Positions 24,253-31,856 of a stretch of 45,920 nucleotides of DNA are shown here, one piece after another. The notes under the pieces were generated by a model. It searched no databases. It was given only the letters and a program-made list of their open reading frames with translations, and was not told where the DNA came from. The stretch comes from Bacteroidota bacterium (lineage in GTDB: Bacteria > Bacteroidota > Bacteroidia > Chitinophagales > Chitinophagaceae): contig JAEYQO010000051.1 of assembly GCA_023409975.1 (NCBI GenBank), positions 1 through 45,920 of the forward strand, read 5' to 3'. The translations under genes and the position numbers were made by a program. Numbering within the stretch: position 1 is the first letter of the stretch; each line of letters starts with the position of its first letter.

Positions 24253-25557
24253 ATGAATAAGATACTACTCATCATAAAGCGTGAATACCTTACGCGTATA
24301 CGCAACAAGACGTTTATCCTCTCAACACTGCTTACGCCACTATTCTTCGTGGCCATCATTGGTGCCAGCGCCTACTTTTCCCAGAAGAATAGTGAAGAAG
24401 TGACTATCGGTGTCTTCGATGAAAGCGGGTTATTCGCATCGAAGCTGAAGAGCAATGAAAATATCGACTACAAAACCGTTGAAAGAGCCGTCTATGATTC
24501 ATTTGTGGCAAGAAAGCCAATAGTGGATTACAATGGGGTTCTCTACATCCCGGATATCGATGTAGATAAGCCAATAGGAATAGCATACCTTTCTGAGAAG
24601 CAATTAGGACTTTTTTCAGAAATGCAGGTTCAGAACGACCTGAATGAAATTCTGGAGCAGGAACGAATGATCAGGGCAAACATCGATACAGCCCGCCTCA
24701 CGGCTATAAAATCCAATGCAATTTCGTTGAGCCAGAAGGTTATTTCAGATGACAGTGATATTACTGCCAATGTGGGTATTTCATCCATTATCGGATATGT
24801 ATCCGGCTTTCTGATTTATTTTTTAATGTTCATCTATGGAAGCATGGTTATGCGTGGGATTATGGAAGAAAAGGTGAGCAGGGTAGCAGAAGTGATGGTA
24901 TCCTCTGTAAAACCGTTTCAGTTGATGATGGGAAAAATCGTTGGTATCGGGGCTGTTGGTCTGACCCAGTTCCTGATCTGGATTGTTTTACTGATCATTG
25001 GATCTGTAGTTCTGGGTTCCTCGATAGATGCTTCCGAAGTACAGAAGATTGCAGAATCGCAGCAGGAAGCCGCCACGCTTTCAGTGGTTGGAGCTGTAGA
25101 TAAAGTCGTTGCTCAACTGAACATACCCTTGCTGATAGCGGCCTTTCTTTTCTATTTTGTCTTTGGCTACCTGTTCTACGCTGCTTTATTCGCAGCGGTT
25201 GGCAGTGCGGTAAATGAAGATCCGCAGGATGCACAGGCTATGATGTTTCCGATTACAATTCCGATCATCTTTTCGATTATCGTAATGACCAGTGCCATTT
25301 CGAATCCCACGGGGCCGCTTGCTGTCTGGTGTAGCATCATACCTTTCACCTCACCGATCATCATGATGGCACGTCTCCCATTCGGATTCCCTGGTACTGT
25401 TACCTGGTGGGAGCTGTCCCTGTCGGTCCTGCTAATGGTGGGAGGTTTCCTTTTCACCACCTGGCTGAGTGCGCGTATCTACAGAACAGGCATTCTTATG
25501 TATGGTAAGAAAGCCAGCTGGAAGGATATGTTGCAGTGGGCCATCAGAAAGCATTAA
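24253..25557 (+). CDS. ABC-2 type permease (NatB-like)
   Basis: A 434-residue inner membrane protein. The first hydrophobic helix (about 22-40) is followed by a large extracytoplasmic domain (about 45-175). Five or so more helices then occupy about 180-420. This is the layout of NatB/DUF3526-type exporters. The start at 24253 (MNKILLIIKREYLTRIRNK) matches the family; an earlier ATG inside the ATPase gene would add 27 unlikely residues. It is co-transcribed with the ATPase and followed by a strong terminator. Confidence 0.9.
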   Translation: MNKILLIIKREYLTRIRNKTFILSTLLTPLFFVAIIGASAYFSQKNSEEVTIGVFDESGLFASKLKSNENIDYKTVERAVYDSFVARKPIVDYNGVLYIPDIDVDKPIGIAYLSEKQLGLFSEMQVQNDLNEILEQERMIRANIDTARLTAIKSNAISLSQKVISDDSDITANVGISSIIGYVSGFLIYFLMFIYGSMVMRGIMEEKVSRVAEVMVSSVKPFQLMMGKIVGIGAVGLTQFLIWIVLLIIGSVVLGSSIDASEVQKIAESQQEAATLSVVGAVDKVVAQLNIPLLIAAFLFYFVFGYLFYAALFAAVGSAVNEDPQDAQAMMFPITIPIIFSIIVMTSAISNPTGPLAVWCSIIPFTSPIIMMARLPFGFPGTVTWWELSLSVLLMVGGFLFTTWLSARIYRTGILMYGKKASWKDMLQWAIRKH

Positions 25558-25576
25558 AGAAACACCGAACCATTAT

Positions 25577-25606
25577 ATAAAGGGGCTGCGTCCACAGCCC
25601 CTTTAT
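25577..25606 (+). terminator. Terminator of the ABC exporter operon
   Basis: A 12-bp stem ATAAAGGGGCTG / CAGCCCCTTTAT with a 6-nt loop. The following T-run is short, but the stem is perfect. Confidence 0.8.
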
Positions 25607-25608
25607 TA

Positions 25609-25980
25609 ATGTACCTATTGATCTGCTTTTACGACCATGTATTAATGGGACTTTCACGATTCTTTACTGACATCTGTTCACAATGCCTGCCCGGATAATG
25701 CCGATGGATTTTATATGCGACTTAAGAGGTATAACACATTCAACTTTCCGATTCAATGAATGGCAACCTAACCATCTTGGCAAGGAAGTGATAATCAAGC
25801 AGCAATAGCATATTTTAAGGTATTGAACAGGAGTCGGGGAATTCTCGTTGAGTTTTTTGATGAAGGAACCATGTGTGGAATAGTCTGCCTATAAACCTGT
25901 CGTCTTTTCAGCAGTTAATAGTCTCACTGGTTTAGATTTGAGGAATAATGCATATATTGTTGTAGCAAAACTAACAGCAA
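25609..25980. other. Intergenic stretch, promoter only
   Basis: It holds the box TAGATTTG (25933-25940), 40 nt before the radical SAM start. The plus-strand frame 25772-25894 is protein-like (AAIAYFKVLNRSRGILVEFFDEG) but has no start codon and is short. It could be a relic or chance. I see no tRNA or repeat. Confidence 0.4.
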
Positions 25981-27540
25981 TTGCGTATACTTTTAGTTTA
26001 CCCGGAAATGCCTGACACCTTTTATGCGATGAAGCATTTCATGAAGGTTGTCAACAAAAAGGCAGCGTACCCACCGCTTGGGCTGCTAACGGTAGCTTCA
26101 ATGCTTCCCTCAGCCTGGGAGAAACGGCTGGTGGATATGAATACTACCTCCCTTGATGACCGGTCATTAGGTTGGGCAGACTACGTGTTTCTGTCAGCAA
26201 TGAATGTGCAGGAGGAGTCTGTGGCTGAAATTATCAGACGGTGCAATGAGCTTGGGGTAAAGATTGTCGCTGGTGGAACTCTATTTACACATGAATACAC
26301 ACGATTTGCAGGAATTGATCATTTTGTTCTGAATGAAGCTGAGATTACGCTGCCATTTTTTCTGAGGGACCTTGCTGACGGCAAACCTCAGCCTGTTTAT
26401 AAAAGTTCTGAGTTTGCTGACGTTACAACGACGCCTGCTCCCGCGCTACACCTCGTAGACAGAAGTCAATACCTTTATGACATTATTCAGTACTCGAGAG
26501 GGTGTCCCTACATGTGCGATTTTTGTGACGTAACGGCTTTGTTGGGTAGGCGCCCGAGGACCAAGACACCAGATCAGATTATTGAAGAGCTGAATGAAAT
26601 CAACAAGAGCAAGGATGCTCAGCTGGTGTTATTTGCGGACGACAACCTGATAGGTAACAAACGTATCCTTAAATCTGAACTTCTTCCTGCACTCATCGAA
26701 TGGAGAAAGGCTGCACAGCCTCAGTTCTTTTTTGCGACTCAATTGACAGTGAACCTTGCGGATGACCAGGAACTGATGCAGATGTTAATTGATGCAGGGT
26801 TCCGGCATATTTTCATCGGTATCGAGACTCCTTCTGAAGAGAGTTTAAAGGTTTCGCACAAAACGCAGAATCTGAAAAAAAACTTACTTACAACCATACA
26901 CGAAATTCACAGTAAAGGGTTTATTATCTCGGGAGGTTTTATTGTGGGTTTTGATACAGACAACGAAACGATTTTCCGCAGGCAAATTCAATTTATTCAG
27001 GAAAGTGGCATACCCCTTCCTATCGTTAATATATTGAAGGCTCCACCAGGCACTGACCTATACAGGCGAATGAAGGCGGAAGGCCGACTATCCAAACCTT
27101 TTGCCTTTTCCGAAGGCGATACGAACCTCATACCTGTGATGGACGCTGTAACACTCTACAGCGGATTCATCGAATTGATTGATAACATCTACACACCGGC
27201 CGCTTCCTACCAGAGATTGATGAATTTCTTCAGTACCTATAGCTTTCCAAAAAATACAATAAAGGTCAAGGAGCGAATCACCTTTAAACACATCCATGTA
27301 GCACTCACGATATTGTTCAAGCTAGGGATTTTGGATACTAACAGGAAATGGTTTTGGAAGTTGATCATGTGGAGCATATTAAAGAACCGTAAAATGCTGG
27401 ATAAAGCTTTTTTTTATTCCGTAATGATGTTCCAGATGCACGAGACCTACCGGACGATCCATCAAAAAGCAAGGGAAGAACTCGAGCGAGTTGCACGCCA
27501 TCCCCAGATTGGACAAACAATGGCTTTTGACTATAACTAG
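25981..27540 (+). CDS. B12-binding radical SAM protein (DUF4070-like)
   Basis: A 519-residue enzyme. The N-terminal 150 residues look like a cobalamin-binding domain. A radical SAM domain follows, with cluster cysteines Cys175, Cys179 and Cys182 (RGCPYMCDFC), and the C-terminal part resembles DUF4070. The SAM-GR-PR sequence (GRRPRTKT) after the cluster is typical of the class that includes the hopanoid methylases HpnP/HpnR. The substrate is unknown; no hopanoid genes are visible here. Translation starts at TTG (MRILLVYPEMP fits the family start). It is a single gene. Confidence 0.85.
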   Translation: MRILLVYPEMPDTFYAMKHFMKVVNKKAAYPPLGLLTVASMLPSAWEKRLVDMNTTSLDDRSLGWADYVFLSAMNVQEESVAEIIRRCNELGVKIVAGGTLFTHEYTRFAGIDHFVLNEAEITLPFFLRDLADGKPQPVYKSSEFADVTTTPAPALHLVDRSQYLYDIIQYSRGCPYMCDFCDVTALLGRRPRTKTPDQIIEELNEINKSKDAQLVLFADDNLIGNKRILKSELLPALIEWRKAAQPQFFFATQLTVNLADDQELMQMLIDAGFRHIFIGIETPSEESLKVSHKTQNLKKNLLTTIHEIHSKGFIISGGFIVGFDTDNETIFRRQIQFIQESGIPLPIVNILKAPPGTDLYRRMKAEGRLSKPFAFSEGDTNLIPVMDAVTLYSGFIELIDNIYTPAASYQRLMNFFSTYSFPKNTIKVKERITFKHIHVALTILFKLGILDTNRKWFWKLIMWSILKNRKMLDKAFFYSVMMFQMHETYRTIHQKAREELERVARHPQIGQTMAFDYN

Positions 27541-27669
27541 GGATTTCCGTAATCTGGCATATGACACCAACATGTCTCATTTACGTATTAGGGGATGTGA
27601 CGGCATTTCAGATAACAATCTATTTTTTAACATGAACCTGGGTTATCTCTGCCCAGGATACACCTTTAC

Positions 27670-27677
27670 TATATTTG
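27670..27677 (+). promoter_or_regulatory. TAnnTTTG box 5 nt before the decarboxylase-like gene
   Basis: TATATTTG ends at 27677 and the ATG begins at 27682. A transcript starting a few bases after the box would have almost no leader. Confidence 0.5.
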
Positions 27678-27681
27678 CTTC

Positions 27682-28389
27682 ATGAGGCTACCGGTTTTCC
27701 TTTTTATAGTTGTCGCCCCGCTAACCATGTGCGCGGACAACCTGCGAGCTCAGGAAGTGCTCCACTCTGGTGCTATGCGCCAGGTAATGAAACAAGGCCA
27801 ACTCCACGCATCTATTCATCTGGATACGATCTCGAAGAAAAGTACGCTGAATGGGATCGGTCCAGCGGCACAGCTTAAAGGTGAACTACTGGCGATCAAT
27901 GGCCAGTCCTGGCAGGCAAGAGTAATCGGTAAAGATTCAGTGATTGTGGAAGAGACCTGGAACGTGGGGGCTCCCTTTTACGTTTACAATTTCGTTGAAA
28001 GCTGGGAGGAAATCGCGATTCCTGACTCTGTAACAGATCTTAGAAAACTGGAGTCATGGTTGCATCTACACTTTCGACAGGTCGATGCTCCTTTTGCCTT
28101 CCGTCTCGATGGAGTGGTGTCCTCCGCCTCAGTGCACGTACTAAATCTGCCTGAGGGAACAAGGGTCTCCAGTCATTCGGATGCTCATAAGGGAAAGGTG
28201 CAAAAACATCTGGTTGACCGTGAGGCTCAGTTGCTCGGCTATTTCTCCCGTCATCATCAGGGTATATTCACGCATCATGACAGTTTTTTTCATTTACATC
28301 TGATCACCTCCGACCGGAAGCTGATGGGCCACGTCGATGACCTGCAGTTCAGAGCAGGTAATATGAAGCTCCTGATCCCGCGTTCCTAA
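27682..28389 (+). CDS. Acetolactate decarboxylase-like secreted protein
   Basis: A 235-residue protein with a signal peptide (1-23, ending LRAQE). The mature part follows the acetolactate decarboxylase layout. It has a GIGPAAQLKGELLAINGQ stretch near 56-73 and a PFYVYNF stretch. A metal-binding HLH (His204, His206) is followed by His217 in LMGHVDDL, the same 2- and 11-residue spacing as the zinc ligands of the Bacillus enzyme. That enzyme turns acetolactate into acetoin. The central region is diverged, and export of such an enzyme would be odd for acetoin formation. I therefore call the family with fair, and the reaction with low, certainty. Confidence 0.6.
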   Translation: MRLPVFLFIVVAPLTMCADNLRAQEVLHSGAMRQVMKQGQLHASIHLDTISKKSTLNGIGPAAQLKGELLAINGQSWQARVIGKDSVIVEETWNVGAPFYVYNFVESWEEIAIPDSVTDLRKLESWLHLHFRQVDAPFAFRLDGVVSSASVHVLNLPEGTRVSSHSDAHKGKVQKHLVDREAQLLGYFSRHHQGIFTHHDSFFHLHLITSDRKLMGHVDDLQFRAGNMKLLIPRS

Positions 28390-28401
28390 TCTGACACTCC
28401 T

Positions 28402-28409
28402 TATTTTTG
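28402..28409 (+). promoter_or_regulatory. TAnnTTTG box of the yajQ cluster
   Basis: TATTTTTG lies 27 nt before the ATG of yajQ. Confidence 0.5.
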
Positions 28410-28436
28410 TACTTCCATTAACCAAAGCTGACGACT

Positions 28437-28928
28437 ATGCCTTCATTCGACATCGTTTCAAAAGTAGATGCCCAGACACTTGACAATGCTGTAAATGTTG
28501 CTAAAAAGGAGATCGAAAACCGGTACGACTTTAAAGGCTCACATGTCCTGATCGAACTCAATAAAAAGGATATGGTGATCAACCTTGAGGTAGAAAGTGA
28601 TATGCAGTTGAAACAGGTGGAAGATGTTTTACTCACCAAGGCCATGCGCCAGGGACTGGATAGCAATGCATTTGACCTGTCGAAGGAGTTCTCGGCATCT
28701 GGGAAGTATATCCGTAAGACTATCCCGGTTAAGAACGGGATCGATAAGGATAATGCTAAAAAGATCGTCAAACTAATTAAAGACAGTGGCCTGAAAGTTC
28801 AGCCGGCAATTCAGGATGATACTATCCGGGTCACCGGGAAAAAGATCGACGATCTTCAGTCCGTCATTCAACTCTGCCGCAGTTCCAGCCTCGACCTGCC
28901 CCTGCAGTTCAACAATATGAAATCCTGA
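28437..28928 (+). CDS. yajQ: YajQ family nucleotide-binding protein
   Basis: A 163-residue protein of the YajQ/UPF0234 family, reported to bind cyclic di-GMP in some bacteria. The start MPSFDIVSKVD and the two ferredoxin-like repeats (a YDFKGSH motif near 31-37; KKIVKLIKDSGLKVQPAIQDD near 104-125) are typical, and the length is the usual one. It is the first gene of a three-gene stretch with DUF1697 (1 nt later) and HtpG. Confidence 0.93.
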   Translation: MPSFDIVSKVDAQTLDNAVNVAKKEIENRYDFKGSHVLIELNKKDMVINLEVESDMQLKQVEDVLLTKAMRQGLDSNAFDLSKEFSASGKYIRKTIPVKNGIDKDNAKKIVKLIKDSGLKVQPAIQDDTIRVTGKKIDDLQSVIQLCRSSSLDLPLQFNNMKS

Positions 28929-28929
28929 G

Positions 28930-29475
28930 ATGCGCGTCTGGATTGCATTAATACGTGGTATCAATGTGGGTGGCCAGAAAAAAGTTCCTATGAAGGAACT
29001 CCGGCAGCTCATGGAGGATTTAGGATTTGAGCGTGTGACCACCTACATCCATAGTGGGAACATCATCTTCAAAGCAAAAGGTAAAGCAACCTCCCACGAA
29101 AAGGCAATTTCCAAAACGATTCAAGACAATTTCAGATTTGAGGTTGATGTTCAGGTGCTCACTCCGGATGAGCTGGAAACTGCTATTCAACTCAACCCGT
29201 TTATTGAAACAGCCGGGTACGACCAAAAGAGTCTCTACCTGACTCGACTTGCGCAGCTGCCTGAAGATGACCGGTTAAAAACACTCTATTCTATTAGTTA
29301 TCCACCGGAAGAGTTTAAACTCTTGGGCCAGAATTTGTACCTCTATTTGCCGAACGGTGCGCACAATGCTAAACTCAACAATAATTTTTTTGAAAGCAAA
29401 CTCAAGTTGACTGCAACCACCCGAAACTGGAACACCGTGAATGCGCTGGCTAAAATGGCAGAAGATCTTCGCTAA
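28930..29475 (+). CDS. DUF1697 protein
   Basis: A 181-residue cytoplasmic protein that matches the DUF1697 family from the start (MRVWIALIRGINVGGQKKVPM) through the TYIHSGNIIF strand. It contains a DUF1697-type second half with a FVxR-like LTRLAQLPED. Its biochemical role is unknown. It begins 1 nt after the yajQ stop, so the two are clearly co-transcribed. Confidence 0.9.
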   Translation: MRVWIALIRGINVGGQKKVPMKELRQLMEDLGFERVTTYIHSGNIIFKAKGKATSHEKAISKTIQDNFRFEVDVQVLTPDELETAIQLNPFIETAGYDQKSLYLTRLAQLPEDDRLKTLYSISYPPEEFKLLGQNLYLYLPNGAHNAKLNNNFFESKLKLTATTRNWNTVNALAKMAEDLR

Positions 29476-29594
29476 GCGGTGGTGTGTACGACTCTATCTA
29501 TTGAATTCAGACTGGCAATCTGACAAACTGACAAATGGTGCAGTAAATGGAACACAACTTGCTGCCTTCCGACGAAAGAAAATCCTCTGATCAT

Positions 29595-31478
29595 ATGCAC
29601 GAGAAAGGTACCATTTCCATCCACACGGAAAACATCTTCCCGATTATTAAGAAATTCCTTTATTCTGACCATGAAATATTCCTCAGGGAGCTGGTTTCGA
29701 ATGCGGTAGATGCCACTCAAAAACTCAAAAGGCTCTCCAGCCTGGGCCAGTTTCAGGGCGAATTGGGTGATCTGACGATTGAAATCTCAATCGATGATAA
29801 GGCTAAAACGATTACCATTTCAGATAAGGGTATCGGTATGACGGCTGATGAGATCAGGAAATATATCAATCAGATCGCTTTTTCCGGGGCCACCGAGTTC
29901 ATGGAGAAGTTTAAAGAAGCCAATGATGCCAATGAAATTATTGGTCGCTTCGGCCTTGGCTTTTATTCTGCATTCATGGTTGCGGATAAAGTTGAGATTC
30001 AGACTTTCTCTTATCAGCAGGGCGCAGAACCGGCTCGCTGGATCTGTGACGGCTCTACTGAATTTGAGATCACCGCGGGAGATAAGCTTCAGCGTGGTAC
30101 AGATGTTATCCTGTACATAAATGAAGAAAATAAGGAATTCCTTGAGGACTACCGGCTTCAGCAGATTCTCGACAAGTATTGCAGATTCCTGCCCGTTCCA
30201 ATTAAGTTTGGAACAAAGCCAAAACAAGTTCCTGACGGAGAAGACGAAGAAGGAAAGACTAAATACAAGTCGGTTGAGGTTGATAATATCATCAATAACA
30301 CCACACCGCTTTGGACTAAAGCACCTTCAGACCTGAAGGACGAGGACTACCTCTCCTTTTATCGGGAATTGTATCCTTTAGCCGAAGAACCGCTATTCTG
30401 GATTCATCTGAATGTGGACTACCCTTTCAACCTGACCGGTATTCTCTATTTCCCAAAAGTGAAAAACGAACTGGAATTACAGCGAAACAAAATCCAGCTT
30501 TACTCCCGTCAGGTATTTATCACTGATGAAGTGAAGGATATTGTTCCTGAATTCCTGATGCTGCTACACGGGGTCATCGATTCACCCGATATACCCCTAA
30601 ACGTTTCCCGCAGCTTCCTGCAAGCTGATAGCAATGTAAAAAAGATCAACAGTTACATCACCAGAAAGGTAGCAGATAAGCTTCAGGAGCTTTTCAAAAA
30701 CGATCGGAAGGCATACGAGGCAAAATGGAATGACATTGGTTTGTTCGTGAAGTATGGAATGATCTCTGAAGAAAAATTCGGAGACAGAGCCAGGGACTTC
30801 TCCCTGCTGAAGAATACTAAAGAGGAGTTTTTCACACTCGATGAGTATAAAGAAAAGGTTGCTCCACTTCAAACTGATAAGAATGGCACGCTGATCTATC
30901 TCTACAGTTCCGACCCGGCAAAACAGGACAGTTTTATTCAGGCTGCCAACAAAAAGGAATATGACGTTTTGGTAATGGACGGACCATTAGACACACATTT
31001 TGTGTCGCACCTGGAACAGAAAGGGGAAAAGCTTTCTCTGAAGAGGGTAGACGCCGATGTGATCAATAAATTGATAGAAAAGGATGAAAAGATTGAGGAT
31101 GTTCTTTCCGAAGAACAACGTACCCAGGTGAAGGATCTTTTCACAAAGGCGATCAATAAACCTAATATGCAGGTCGAAGTGGAATCACATCATCCGGAAG
31201 ATCTGCCTGTGACCATAACCATGGATGAGTTTATGCGCAGGATGAAAGACATGTCAAAAATGGGCGGACCATATAGTTTCTATGGTTCAATGCCAGAGAA
31301 CTACAAGGTGGCGGTCAACGGAAACCATAAGCTGATCTCTCGAATTCTCGAAGCAGGGTCCGATGAACAGAGAGAACAACTGGCTCGCCAGGCGTTTGAT
31401 CTGGCATTGCTCTCCCAGGGTATGCTAACAGGTGCGGACCTGACAGCTTTCGTCAATAGAAGCGTTAGTTTGATTTAA
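29595..31478 (+). CDS. htpG: Chaperone HtpG (Hsp90)
   Basis: A 627-residue ATP-dependent chaperone. The N-terminal GHKL ATPase shows the helix with Asn (VSNAVDA), the DKGIGM nucleotide motif and GRFGLGFYS. The middle domain follows from about 230 (SRSFLQ catalytic loop region). The C-terminal dimer domain ends without a eukaryotic MEEVD. The start at 29595 (MHEKGTISI) is preferred to an ATG sixteen codons earlier, since it matches other HtpGs. It probably shares transcription with yajQ and DUF1697 and ends at a strong terminator. Confidence 0.95.
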   Translation: MHEKGTISIHTENIFPIIKKFLYSDHEIFLRELVSNAVDATQKLKRLSSLGQFQGELGDLTIEISIDDKAKTITISDKGIGMTADEIRKYINQIAFSGATEFMEKFKEANDANEIIGRFGLGFYSAFMVADKVEIQTFSYQQGAEPARWICDGSTEFEITAGDKLQRGTDVILYINEENKEFLEDYRLQQILDKYCRFLPVPIKFGTKPKQVPDGEDEEGKTKYKSVEVDNIINNTTPLWTKAPSDLKDEDYLSFYRELYPLAEEPLFWIHLNVDYPFNLTGILYFPKVKNELELQRNKIQLYSRQVFITDEVKDIVPEFLMLLHGVIDSPDIPLNVSRSFLQADSNVKKINSYITRKVADKLQELFKNDRKAYEAKWNDIGLFVKYGMISEEKFGDRARDFSLLKNTKEEFFTLDEYKEKVAPLQTDKNGTLIYLYSSDPAKQDSFIQAANKKEYDVLVMDGPLDTHFVSHLEQKGEKLSLKRVDADVINKLIEKDEKIEDVLSEEQRTQVKDLFTKAINKPNMQVEVESHHPEDLPVTITMDEFMRRMKDMSKMGGPYSFYGSMPENYKVAVNGNHKLISRILEAGSDEQREQLARQAFDLALLSQGMLTGADLTAFVNRSVSLI

Positions 31479-31498
31479 TCCACTACTTCAGGTCTTCG

Positions 31499-31530
31499 AA
31501 AACCCCGGGCTGTCCTAGTTCGGGGTTTTT
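31499..31530 (+). terminator. Terminator of htpG
   Basis: AAAACCCCG (31499-31507) pairs with CGGGGTTTT (31521-31529), and more T follows. The loop is 13 nt. Confidence 0.8.
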
Positions 31531-31534
31531 GTTT

Positions 31535-31856
31535 TATGCCGGATTATTCACAGCATCGGGCATTGGCGGGCCTGCAGATATCTTAACGGATCATCAGCTT
31601 CAGATTCAGAACTTCTGATGAACTTTCTAATTATATTGAATACCAGTTCTTTCTGCGTGATTTAAGTACTACAATTTTTACTTCAATTCTGGCACGCAAA
31701 AAATATTGTGAAAATATCTGATGCTTTGGTAAATTTAAGATGTAAAACAATTGCCGCCTTGATGTAACAGCTTTGCTCCTTTCCGGTTTTCCCTCTGTTC
31801 AACTATCCCGTTACATCCTTCCGGCATTGCATGGTTAAACTTTTAAAACCTTTGTT
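31535..31856. other. Intergenic stretch upstream of the EF-G-like gene
   Basis: It holds an 8-nt inverted repeat, GATGTAAC (31761-31768) with GTTACATC (31810-31817), that could form a leader stem. An imperfect box AACCTTTG ends 3 nt before the ATG. No gene is visible. Confidence 0.35.

Noticed and set aside
25772..25894. Short gene in the gap before the radical SAM gene
   Set aside because: The 40-codon frame has no start codon and no recognised family; kept only as a possible relic.
31847..31854. Promoter box AACCTTTG directly before the EF-G-like ATG
   Set aside because: The first consensus base is wrong and the distance to the ATG (2 nt) is too short even for a leaderless start.
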